A DNA stretch of 9,845 nucleotides from Acholeplasmatales bacterium. GTDB lineage: Bacteria; Bacillota_I; Bacilli_A; Acholeplasmatales; Anaeroplasmataceae. The notes under the pieces are model-generated. The model did no database searches, was not told the DNA's origin, and saw nothing but the letters and a program-made list of their open reading frames with translations. Each line of letters opens with the position of its first letter. The first letter of the stretch is position 1. The stretch covers positions 1 to 9,845 of the forward strand of contig JAFPIE010000077.1 in the NCBI GenBank assembly GCA_017388605.1, read 5' to 3'. Made by a program: the position numbers and the translations under genes. Shown piece by piece: positions 1-6,654 of this stretch.

Positions 1-1845
1 ATTCGTATAAATTAAACGAATATTATTAAATGCATTATATTCTATATTCTTTACTGTACTAGGAATAAAAACAACTAAATTTGTATTTGAAAAAGCATAG
101 GAAGCTATTGTTTCAAGTGAAGATGGTAAATCAATAGTATCTAATGAAGTACAGCCATAAAAAGCATTGGATTGTATAGTTTTTAAGCCAAGAGGTAAAT
201 TTATTTTATTTAAGCTTTCACATTTCTTAAATGCATCTTCTTCAATTACTTCCAAACCCTCTTGAATTTCTACTTCCTCTAAGCTTATACATGAATGGAA
301 TGCACTAGAAGATATTTTAGTAAGTCCCTTAGGAAGTACGACTTTCTTTAAATTATTGCAATTACAAAATGCATCTGAAAAGGAATCAATTCCTTCTGGA
401 AGTTCTATTTCTTTTAAGCTATCACAACCTGCAAAAGCTAGAGTTTTGATTGTTTTTAGTCCCTTAGGGAATGTTATCTTATCAAGGTTAGAACAATGAA
501 AAAACATTTGGCTTGAAATAGTTGTTATTCCATCTTCAAATACAACTTCTTCTAAACTTATGCATCCAGAAAATACTGCATCTTGGATTGTAGTAACACT
601 CTTAGGTATAACAATCTTTTTTATACCAGTATTTTTAAATGCAGATTGTCCTAAGAATTCTAATCCTTCGTTTAAGGTTACAGATTCTAAAGTTTTCACA
701 TCCTTAAAGGCTAAGGCGTCAATTTTTTTAACTGTCTTAGGAAGTACAATACTTTTTAGGCTTGTTTTTTCAAAAGCCCATACTCCTATATATTCTAATC
801 CTTCATTTAATGTAATGGATTCTAATGTGTTAACATTTTTAAATGCATATTCTTCAATTCGCTTTATAGAAGATGGAACAACAATATTTTTTAAATTTTT
901 TGGAGTTCCTATGCTTTCAATTCTTTCGACAGGAAATAATACCCCTTCATATGAAACTGCCTCTGGAATAATTAAGCTTTCTTTATTTCCATAATATTTA
1001 TATAGACTTAAATAATCAGAATTTGTACCTTTGGTAAATAACATTTCACCATAACTTACTGAGAATGTTACATTATGGTATTCACTAATCGTATTTAACT
1101 TAGGAGTAGTTATTGTTTCTTTTGATAATTCAATACCGCATACATCACAATAAGTAACTAAATCATAAGAACCAGTAGAATCATATGTTGCTTCTACGAT
1201 ATTTTCTTTCACTGGAGTTCCCTCTTTATGATCTAACAAGGGAATATCTACTTCTTTTGTTTGAGTTTCAAATGCTAGAGTACTAAATTCAGCTGTATAT
1301 AGCTTAACACCTTTATTTTTACATGTTGCAGGTGTTTTAATTCCTGCAGTTGTAAATACAGTTTCCATCTCTGAAACATTACAATTCTCACATACTCTTG
1401 TTGCAGTACATGTAGTATTATCACTACTCCAAGTGTATGTAGTAGATGCATAAGAGTGATGAAGTTGAGGGATAGTTAATTTCTCAAAAGAAACTTCATT
1501 GTTATCATTATCAAAATATTTACCACAGGATTCACAATAATCATATTCATCATGACCTAAAGCATCACATTTTGGAGCTAAATAATCCACATGAATTAAA
1601 TCATGCTGATGAACTATTGTCGTTTCTGTTGTTGTGGGATTTTCACTAGTTGTAGTTTCTGTAGTTGTCTCATCTATAGTAGATGTAGTTGTCTCATCTA
1701 TAGTAGATGTAGTTGTTTCATCTATAGTAGATGTTGTTTCATTATTGCTATTTGAAGATGATAAGATTCCATCACTTGAACAAGATGTTAACGCAACTAT
1801 TAAGCTTGCTCCAATAGCTGCAAAAATTTTTTTATTCTTTCTCAT
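1..1845 (-). CDS. BspA-like leucine-rich-repeat surface lipoprotein (3' end beyond window)
   Basis: Open for 615 codons from ATG 1845-1843 to the left edge, so the C-terminus is missing. Residues 1-22 form a lipoprotein signal: MRKNKK, a hydrophobic stretch, then the lipobox L19-T20-S21-C22. A Thr/Ser/Glu-rich linker follows (about 36-76) with three copies of STIDETTT. Residues about 90-250 hold spaced Cys-x2-Cys pairs (YCESCGKYF, VCENC, YCDVCGIEL), a pattern I know from repeat modules of other Bacillota surface proteins. From about 305 onward there are around 13 LRR_5/BspA-type repeats of 22-24 residues, with signature segments such as GLKTIQSNAF followed by C-x-SL. Inferred role: a membrane-anchored, outward-facing protein for adhesion or ligand binding. 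The start is supported by a GGGAGG ribosome binding site just upstream and by the signal peptide. The family call is firm; the ligand is unknown. Confidence 0.9.
   Translation of the reverse strand, partial: MRKNKKIFAAIGASLIVALTSCSSDGILSSSNSNNETTSTIDETTTSTIDETTTSTIDETTTETTTSENPTTTETTIVHQHDLIHVDYLAPKCDALGHDEYDYCESCGKYFDNDNNEVSFEKLTIPQLHHSYASTTYTWSSDNTTCTATRVCENCNVSEMETVFTTAGIKTPATCKNKGVKLYTAEFSTLAFETQTKEVDIPLLDHKEGTPVKENIVEATYDSTGSYDLVTYCDVCGIELSKETITTPKLNTISEYHNVTFSVSYGEMLFTKGTNSDYLSLYKYYGNKESLIIPEAVSYEGVLFPVERIESIGTPKNLKNIVVPSSIKRIEEYAFKNVNTLESITLNEGLEYIGVWAFEKTSLKSIVLPKTVKKIDALAFKDVKTLESVTLNEGLEFLGQSAFKNTGIKKIVIPKSVTTIQDAVFSGCISLEEVVFEDGITTISSQMFFHCSNLDKITFPKGLKTIKTLAFAGCDSLKEIELPEGIDSFSDAFCNCNNLKKVVLPKGLTKISSSAFHSCISLEEVEIQEGLEVIEEDAFKKCESLNKINLPLGLKTIQSNAFYGCTSLDTIDLPSSLETIASYAFSNTNLVVFIPSTVKNIEYNAFNNIRLIYTN
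1661..1732 (-). repeat. Three in-frame 24-bp tandem repeats in the LRR lipoprotein
   Basis: Units lie at 1661-1684, 1685-1708 and 1709-1732. The first two are identical and the third differs by one base. Each encodes the eight residues STIDETTT in the Thr-rich linker between the lipid anchor and the folded part. Since 24 is divisible by three, copy-number change would alter stalk length and not reading frame. Confidence 0.9.
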
Positions 1846-1877
1846 ACTTTCCCTCCCATTTTTATAACAGCAATATT

Positions 1878-1905
1878 ATTATAATGTTTAAAAATAAATT
1901 TTCAA
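1878..1905 (-). promoter_or_regulatory. Promoter of the LRR lipoprotein gene
   Basis: On the minus strand, TTGAAA (1905-1900) and a perfect TATAAT (1883-1878) are separated by 16 bp, about 33 bp before the start codon. The ribosome binding site GGGAGG (in 1850-1858) lies between. Confidence 0.7.
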
Positions 1906-1928
1906 GTATATATATGTACATATATATT

Positions 1929-1953
1929 AAAAAAAGAGCCAAAAAATTGGCTC
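1929..1953 (-). terminator. Intrinsic terminator of the 1972-2502 gene
   Basis: A 7-bp stem GAGCCAA/TTGGCTC (1936-1942 with 1947-1953) with a 4-base loop is followed on the minus strand by seven T. It sits 19 bp after the stop codon. Confidence 0.85.
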
Positions 1954-1971
1954 AATACTTAAATCACATTT

Positions 1972-2502
1972 TTAATCTTTAAAATCATCATAAGGGCTTG
2001 TAAACTGGGGATTCTCCTTCCAATTTACATAAGCGTAATTCCCTTTTCTATGAACTAAAATATCACATGGTCTATTTATTCTATTATAATATAATTCTTC
2101 AATTGCAATCTTATTTCTTACAGTTTCCATTTGATCATTTTTAAATTCAATAATCATTATATAATCATAATAGCCTTCACAACCTGCACCATATGGTCTT
2201 CCTCTATAATATAAGGCTACAGATTTATATACTTTAACAATTCTTGCCATTGCTTTTTTACCATTTAGGGCAACATATTTTCTTCTTTCCCAAATAAAAT
2301 TTGGAATAAACAAGAATAAAAACATTAAAAATAGAGCCGTAGAAAGAAGCATAAATACAAAAAAAGCATACTCCAAATTTGCGACCTTTAAAAAATAGAG
2401 TGGTGTAAATATTACCATACCCAAAAATGAGATTGGCATTCCAATAATTGCTGCATGCAAATAGGATAGATTTCCGCCAATACGATATTGCTCAACTTCC
2501 AT
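1972..2502 (-). CDS. Small membrane protein with two TM segments, function unknown
   Basis: 176 residues. Two hydrophobic segments (about 15-39 and 45-70) form a hairpin in the membrane. A soluble C-terminal half (about 75-176) has several Tyr-rich beta-like stretches (VKVYKSVALYYRGRPYG, YYDYIMIIEFKN) and a short acidic end. This layout of two helices followed by a small beta domain recalls DUF3592-like membrane proteins, but I see no motif that fixes the family. The start is supported by GAGGAGA eight bases upstream of ATG. The gene has its own promoter and terminator and appears monocistronic. No catalytic residues are recognisable. Confidence 0.75.
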   Translation of the reverse strand: MEVEQYRIGGNLSYLHAAIIGMPISFLGMVIFTPLYFLKVANLEYAFFVFMLLSTALFLMFLFLFIPNFIWERRKYVALNGKKAMARIVKVYKSVALYYRGRPYGAGCEGYYDYIMIIEFKNDQMETVRNKIAIEELYYNRINRPCDILVHRKGNYAYVNWKENPQFTSPYDDFKD

Positions 2503-2532
2503 AATAATCTCCTCAAAAATAATCTTAAGCCT

Positions 2533-2560
2533 ATTATATCATATTAAATAATCCTGTAAA
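2533..2560 (-). promoter_or_regulatory. Promoter of the two-TM membrane protein gene
   Basis: Minus strand TTTACA (2560-2555), 16-bp spacer, TATAAT (2538-2533), about 30 bp upstream of the start codon. The promoter begins just after the T-run of the preceding gene's terminator. Confidence 0.7.
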
Positions 2561-2563
2561 GAT

Positions 2564-2594
2564 AAAAAAAGAGCCAACAAACCCATGTTGGCTC
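2564..2594 (-). terminator. Intrinsic terminator of the zinc-ribbon protein gene
   Basis: A 9-bp perfect stem GAGCCAACA/TGTTGGCTC (2571-2579 with 2586-2594) and 6-base loop are followed on the minus strand by seven T. It starts 7 bp after the stop codon. Confidence 0.9.
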
Positions 2595-2601
2595 TTCAGA
2601 A

Positions 2602-4260
2602 TTAACGGTTCATGTTTAATTCCTTATCGATATTATAAAGCTTCTTCTTGTACTTCTCAATCTTATCCTCAATTGGATTTAAACGAGATGCAAGCTCACG
2701 CTTCTTTGTAACGATTTGCTTACGTACCTTAGTTAATTCATCCATGTGCTGTGCACGCTCTTTGTTAGATAATGTAGGATTATCCTTTAATACCTGTAGG
2801 CGGATTGCTTCAGATTCAAGCTTCTTTAAATCATTTAATTCTTTCATCTTTAGCTTAGAGTTCTCAAGCTCGAAGATTTCGTGGTCTAGGCGATCACGCT
2901 CTTCAAGTAGCTTTTGCTTCTCTTCTTGGTGAGTTTCCCAGTAAGCCTCATTCTTAAGCTTTTGGTCAACTCTATCACGCTTACGAATATCAACGAACTT
3001 ATCATCAAGCTTCTTCTTAGCCTGACCAATCTTTTCAAGTCTGATATTTTGTTCAGACATAGAGCATTTTACAGATTCCTTAATCTTAGTACCTGATACC
3101 TTATGTCCACAGTTACGAATAATTGCTTCATGCATCTTAACGATGTTTGAAAGAATGGCAGTAACTGTACCATGCTTTTTAGCAATGTCCATCAAATAAT
3201 CCCATGCATTGATACATGCATCCTGTGTTGCAACAAACTTAGCGTATGCTGCGTCTGTTTGGGTTTCAGCCTTCTTACCGAAATCCTGAATACCTTTTTT
3301 GGATACAGCGGTAACAACTGCACTGACATTCGATGCTAACTTATCCTCATAAGCGACAATGTCAACTCCAAACGTCTGATTTGCTTGACGAATAATTGGG
3401 TCAACAACATCGACTGTTTCCTTTACTTTTGCAAAATTCTCATCAGAAGGGTTTCTTCTAAACTCTGCACTTGCTCTTAAAACATATGCAACCATAGTAT
3501 CAATTACATTCTGTCTTACTGTGAATTGATAATCCTCGAAATCTGCTTCTCCAGCATTTTGAAGTGCTGTATTCCAGCAGTTAATACATTCCTTAAAACG
3601 GAAATTCGTTGGGGTTGTCTGCTTACCTGCACAGTTACCCTTCATAATCCATGCATCGGAATTGGTTGCATCTAGCTCAATGACACGGTTTGCATAATTT
3701 TCTGCATCTACATAATTTTCAGAATCATACGCATTTTGAGAAAGTATAAATAAATTCTCAATCATCTGAGCTGTGCCTACTCCTACAGTATTTGTAAGAT
3801 CTGGCTGTTTTTGAGTTGGTTGTACCTTCTTAGGTGCTGCTGCTACTTGAGGTTTAGTAGGGGTTGGTCGCATAACGACAACCTTCTTAACTGGAGCAGG
3901 CTGACCTGGTTTACCGGCTTTTTCTTGAGCTTCTGGCTCGCCCGGTTTTTTGACTTGCGAAATTATACGTTTCGCAGCCTGTGAATCATGAGTTTGTCCG
4001 GCAGGTTTTCCTACAACGACCTTACGCACAATGGTAGGGCCTTTAGGTACTGCAACCGGTGTTTCATCCTCATACGATTCGTTTGCTGGTGCTTCTACAT
4101 TTTGTGTTGATTTTTTACCGCTCGGCTCATCTGGTACTTCCACGAACATTCCTCGTGCTTCTTCAATAGTGTACTTTGCACCACATACCTGGCATTCAAA
4201 CATACCGGCAAGCTTGACAAAGTCGGATTCGCCACACAAATCACAAACTATCTTTTTCAT
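2602..4260 (-). CDS. Zinc-ribbon protein with Pro/Lys linker, TPR-like unit and coiled-coil tail
   Basis: 552 residues. The N-terminus carries a compact zinc ribbon with Cys at 6, 9, 23 and 26 (CDLC and CQVC), of the TFIIB/rubredoxin knuckle kind. Residues about 45-157 are a low-complexity, Pro/Lys/Val-rich, probably disordered linker with two near-repeats (IVRKVVVGKP, PVKKVVVMRP). Residues about 165-210 look like one tetratricopeptide unit (AYDSENYVDAENYANRVIELD). A helical region follows (215-395), and 402-552 is a highly charged coiled coil with Glu/Lys/Leu heptads. There is no signal peptide or TM segment, so it is likely cytosolic. I infer a scaffold or adaptor role; no enzyme motif is seen. 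The start is supported by AAGGAG a few bases upstream. Codons are more GC-rich than in neighbouring genes, which may indicate high expression. No terminator separates it from the structured RNA upstream. Confidence 0.85.
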   Translation of the reverse strand: MKKIVCDLCGESDFVKLAGMFECQVCGAKYTIEEARGMFVEVPDEPSGKKSTQNVEAPANESYEDETPVAVPKGPTIVRKVVVGKPAGQTHDSQAAKRIISQVKKPGEPEAQEKAGKPGQPAPVKKVVVMRPTPTKPQVAAAPKKVQPTQKQPDLTNTVGVGTAQMIENLFILSQNAYDSENYVDAENYANRVIELDATNSDAWIMKGNCAGKQTTPTNFRFKECINCWNTALQNAGEADFEDYQFTVRQNVIDTMVAYVLRASAEFRRNPSDENFAKVKETVDVVDPIIRQANQTFGVDIVAYEDKLASNVSAVVTAVSKKGIQDFGKKAETQTDAAYAKFVATQDACINAWDYLMDIAKKHGTVTAILSNIVKMHEAIIRNCGHKVSGTKIKESVKCSMSEQNIRLEKIGQAKKKLDDKFVDIRKRDRVDQKLKNEAYWETHQEEKQKLLEERDRLDHEIFELENSKLKMKELNDLKKLESEAIRLQVLKDNPTLSNKERAQHMDELTKVRKQIVTKKRELASRLNPIEDKIEKYKKKLYNIDKELNMNR

Positions 4261-4297
4261 CGGTTTTCTCCTTCTATAAAATTTTTTTAATGGTTAC

Positions 4298-4515
4298 TCT
4301 TCCTTGGCAGTTACCCTATAGTATTTTGGACGAGAGTATGTCTTTTTTTAGGGAATAACTGAGTACTGCAAAATGGGCAATATCACGCAGGATTATTAAG
4401 CTTTTGAAGCACCGAGGTCTTAATAATTGCGCTTATTATTAATTAAGGTTTGCGTTTGCAGACTTGTGCATTAAGCACGCGTTATTATGTTAGGGACTGC
4501 AACTCCTAGAAAACT
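4298..4515 (-). ncRNA. Structured RNA resembling 6S RNA (or long structured 5' leader)
   Basis: The minus-strand transcript can close with the helix GCAGT-CCCTA (4500-4491) pairing with TAGGG-TA-ACTGC (about 4317-4306), leaving a two-base bulge. This arrangement (CAGUCCC pairing with GGGUxACxGCC, bulge in the same place) matches the helix beside the central bubble of E. coli 6S RNA as I remember it. The segment AAGCTTAATAATCCTGCG also resembles the E. coli stretch AAGCCUUAAAACUGCG. Inside, ATTATTAAG/CTTAATAAT (4424-4416 with 4397-4389 approximately) extends through GCGCA/TGCGT as a long apical stem. The span of about 200 nt fits 6S RNA, which binds housekeeping RNA polymerase. I see no terminator between this RNA and the zinc-ribbon gene, so it would have to be processed, or it is a long leader. 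Family assignment is from memory and moderate. Confidence 0.45.
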
Positions 4516-4574
4516 AGGATTTTCTATTTTATGGCGCACGAAAGACAAAAGTGCGTAATTCCATAATTATCCTT

Positions 4575-4603
4575 ATTATACCCCATTATGAAAACCTTTT
4601 CAA
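4575..4603 (-). promoter_or_regulatory. Strong promoter for the 6S-like RNA / zinc-ribbon transcript
   Basis: Minus strand TTGAAA (4603-4598), 17-bp spacer, perfect TATAAT (4580-4575). The expected start near 4568 lies about 308 bp before the zinc-ribbon ATG, so the transcript begins with a long non-coding stretch. A hairpin CGCAC/GTGCG and another CCTAG-TTTT-CTAGG (about 4518-4505) lie between the start and the main RNA helix. Confidence 0.8.
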
Positions 4604-4616
4604 GAAGATAATTTTT

Positions 4617-4651
4617 ACTATCACTGTTATTACCAAACTATCGCTGTTATT
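4617..4651 (-). repeat. Pair of 15-bp direct repeats upstream of the promoter (possible activator sites)
   Basis: Two copies of ACTATCRCTGTTATT at 4617-4631 and 4637-4651 match at 14 of 15 bases and are spaced exactly 20 bp apart, close to two helix turns. They lie about 50 to 85 bp upstream of the expected start for the promoter at 4575-4603, a usual place for activator binding. Function is inferred. Confidence 0.6.
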
Positions 4652-4661
4652 TAGTCAAAAT

Positions 4662-4693
4662 AAAAGAAAAAGGTAAGCATTTTTGCTTACCTT
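4662..4693 (-). terminator. Intrinsic terminator of the GT8-acyltransferase gene, overlapping its stop codon
   Basis: A 10-bp stem AAGGTAAGCA/TGCTTACCTT (4670-4679 with 4684-4693) with loop TTTT is followed on the minus strand by TTTCTTTTA. The TAA stop (4689-4687) lies inside the hairpin arm, so there is no 3' spacer between the gene and its terminator. Confidence 0.85.
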
Positions 4694-6474
4694 GCTGCAT
4701 ATTCTAGAGGAATATTGTATGTTTTTTCATAAATATCCTTCCATAAGGAATAATTCTCTTGCATCAAATAATTAATTTGCTGCTTAGAATTTTCTTCCTT
4801 ATTCGCATAAATTGGCTTCCCAATGTGAATGGTATATTCCTGAACCTTAAATCCATTCGAATCAATTACATCAGAATCCTCCATTGTAATAAAGCATGGT
4901 ACTACAGGTACATTGCTCTTTACAGCGAATTGGAAGGCACCCTTTTGAAGTGGCTTTGGCTTTTTATAATTCCACCACATCGATTGCTCTGGATATACTA
5001 ATACAAAATTACCCTTTTCAAGTAATTCATTCGTGGATTTCATAAATTGCTGCATAGCCTTCATATTCGTAGCTAAAGGTAGAGTATAGCAATTTCTCAT
5101 TAAAAATCCATAGAATCCTGGGAAGCTTGTATAATTTCCTTCACGAATGACACGGTAGAATCTTCTTTTCTTTCGATCCTTCTTATTGATACATGCTTCA
5201 TATGCAACCTGTATTGCGAAGGAATCTAGGGCGTTGAAATGATTACATGTAAGAATAGCACCACTATCTAAATCTCTTAGATTCTCAATTCCTTCAATAT
5301 CCTTAATAATCATTTGCTTATTACGGATAATTTTATTTAAGAATCTTCTTGCAATAAAGTATGCTGCCTTAGTCTTAAGCTTAGATGTAACCTTCTTCTT
5401 TAGATAGTCAACCTCGCCAGGTAGAATCTCTCTACTGGGAGGATCTTGCTCAACATCCTCAGAAAATCTTCCTTCAAGCTCGTATTCTCTAATTTTCTTC
5501 ATAATTCTTAAGCGGTCAATGGAATGTACAGCAATTTCACCCTTCTTAAGAAGCTTCATATAAGAATCCTCTCTTGCTGTTTCATTTATGGCTAATGCCT
5601 CAAGGCTCTTAGCCTGCTCCATATCTCTTAAAACCTGCTCTTCAGAATAATTCTTTTGAATATCCTTAATTTCACCATAGCCTGGTGTCATTACAGCATA
5701 TTTCCAAAAGAAGCTACCTAAAGGTCCATTCTTCATATGCCAAGGCTTACCCCACATAATATAATGGATCATATTGATTTCTTCATCCTTATATTTAATT
5801 TCACCATAGATTTCAACATTCCATGAATTATCAATCCATAAAACCTTATGGTTACAAATTACATTTAAATAATCCTCATCCTGAGTAACCTGGAATCTAT
5901 ATACTCCAAGTAAATTGATGAATTGATCTAATACACAATCCTCTCTAAACTTTTTACAGTTAATGAGCATTAATCCTGCATTGAAGAATTCATTTCTATT
6001 AACGCCACATACCTCTTCTACATATTTACCATAGCATTCAGTTTGAAGCATTGCCTGCTCATTACAAGCACCACAGTAATAATCTTCAATATTATGGGAA
6101 TAGAATTTAGATATATCGCCTAATACGATAGTATCTGAATCAATATAGATGGCTTTATCATATTCTTCAAACATTTCTGCGATGAAGAAACGGAAATAGG
6201 TTGTCTTATTGTAATAATCTCTAACAGGTAATCTAGATTCAATAGAATCATAATAGCTAGATACATCTACATACTCAACAGTAAATCCATCCCTTTTTAC
6301 ACTTTTATATTTCTTTTTTGTTTCATCTTTAATATCTGTATTTAAAATGTATACTCTATATTCATAATCTTTGGATGCATTTTCCATAATGGACTTTAAA
6401 GTAACCATTGTGAACTTTACATATTTATCATCACATGCGAAGAATATAGGTACGATTCCTTTTGAAGTCTTCAT
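4687..6474 (-). CDS. Fusion of GT8 glycosyltransferase and PlsC-type acyltransferase
   Basis: 595 residues, two enzyme domains. Residues about 5-260 are a family 8 glycosyltransferase (GT-A fold, metal and nucleotide-sugar dependent): DxD motif D112-S-D114 in YIDSDTIVLGDI, NAGLMLIN at 165-172, QDEDYLNV at 198-205, and HYIMWGKPWH at 237-246, the usual C-terminal metal/UDP-binding motif. A charged linker spans about 270-360. Residues about 365-590 are a PlsC/LPLAT acyltransferase: block I NHFNALD with H412 and D417 (HX4D), block III YPEQSMWW at 494-501 in the place of the common EGTR, and block IV VPVVPCF at 522-528. There is no TM segment or signal, so it likely acts at the inner face of the membrane. 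Inferred job: making a glycosylated and acylated envelope lipid or polymer. The start is supported by AAGGAGG six bases upstream. It is monocistronic, with its own promoter and terminator. Confidence 0.88.
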   Translation of the reverse strand: MKTSKGIVPIFFACDDKYVKFTMVTLKSIMENASKDYEYRVYILNTDIKDETKKKYKSVKRDGFTVEYVDVSSYYDSIESRLPVRDYYNKTTYFRFFIAEMFEEYDKAIYIDSDTIVLGDISKFYSHNIEDYYCGACNEQAMLQTECYGKYVEEVCGVNRNEFFNAGLMLINCKKFREDCVLDQFINLLGVYRFQVTQDEDYLNVICNHKVLWIDNSWNVEIYGEIKYKDEEINMIHYIMWGKPWHMKNGPLGSFFWKYAVMTPGYGEIKDIQKNYSEEQVLRDMEQAKSLEALAINETAREDSYMKLLKKGEIAVHSIDRLRIMKKIREYELEGRFSEDVEQDPPSREILPGEVDYLKKKVTSKLKTKAAYFIARRFLNKIIRNKQMIIKDIEGIENLRDLDSGAILTCNHFNALDSFAIQVAYEACINKKDRKKRRFYRVIREGNYTSFPGFYGFLMRNCYTLPLATNMKAMQQFMKSTNELLEKGNFVLVYPEQSMWWNYKKPKPLQKGAFQFAVKSNVPVVPCFITMEDSDVIDSNGFKVQEYTIHIGKPIYANKEENSKQQINYLMQENYSLWKDIYEKTYNIPLEYAAR

Positions 6475-6506
6475 AAAATACCTCCTTGGTTTTTTAAACC
6501 TCCTGA

Positions 6507-6535
6507 ATAATAAAACAATATATCTCTACTGTCAA
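6507..6535 (-). promoter_or_regulatory. Promoter of the GT8-acyltransferase gene
   Basis: Minus strand TTGACA (6535-6530), 17-bp spacer, TATTAT (6512-6507). The start would fall near 6500, giving a leader of about 26 bases that carries the ribosome binding site AAGGAGG. A second AGGAGG (around 6504-6499) coincides with the initiation point and so is unlikely to be a second ribosome binding site. Confidence 0.75.
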
Positions 6536-6555
6536 TAATTTATAAGGCTACAGTG

Positions 6556-6606
6556 AATTCTACTTAAATTCTACCCAAAAAATAGGACTCTACTCACAGT
6601 AGAATT
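6556..6606. promoter_or_regulatory. Candidate operator cluster: three copies of AATTCTAC
   Basis: AATTCTAC occurs at 6556-6563 and 6567-6574 in direct orientation and at 6599-6606 inverted. The palindrome TCTACT-CAC-AGTAGA (6589-6603) overlaps the last copy. All lie between the two divergent promoters of the GT8 gene and the XRE gene. Binding by the adjacent regulator is inference. Confidence 0.4.
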
Positions 6607-6609
6607 TGA

Positions 6610-6648
6610 ATTATACCCCTATTTTTTGCGGGAAAAATGGGGTATAAT
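6610..6648 (+). promoter_or_regulatory. Palindromic promoter of the XRE regulator, giving a leaderless mRNA
   Basis: A perfect 10-bp inverted repeat, ATTATACCCC (6610-6619) and GGGGTATAAT (6639-6648), flanks a 19-bp spacer. Its right arm contains the plus-strand -10 box TATAAT (6643-6648) and its left arm contains a TATAAT on the other strand. The -35 region (6620-6625, TATTTT) is poor, which suits a regulated promoter. The expected transcription start is about 7 bases beyond the -10, at 6655, which is the A of the start codon. Confidence 0.6.
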
Positions 6649-6654
6649 ATAAAT

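Noticed and set aside
560..994. 144-codon plus-strand ORF opposite the LRR lipoprotein
   Set aside because: It is the complement of LRR repeats; it lacks a ribosome binding site and the minus strand has clear family signatures.
1661..1732. CRISPR array
   Set aside because: Units are contiguous and in-frame with no spacers.
1634..1867. Plus-strand ORF with VVDVVVSSI repeats
   Set aside because: It is the antisense reading of the Thr-rich tandem repeat and signal peptide of the lipoprotein.
4031..4279. 82-codon plus-strand ORF over the N-terminus of the zinc-ribbon gene
   Set aside because: Antisense shadow; the minus frame has the CxxC pairs and a good ribosome binding site.
4298..4515. T-box leader, tmRNA, RNase P RNA or SRP RNA in the 4.3-4.5 kb gap
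   Set aside because: I see no T-box GGGUGGNACCGCG-like element, no GGTTCGA tRNA-like arm, and none of the conserved RNase P or SRP cores.
6637..6654. Upstream ATG for the XRE regulator
   Set aside because: It lies upstream of and within the -10 box, adds residues not typical of the HTH_3 N-terminus, and has only a weak GGGA before it.
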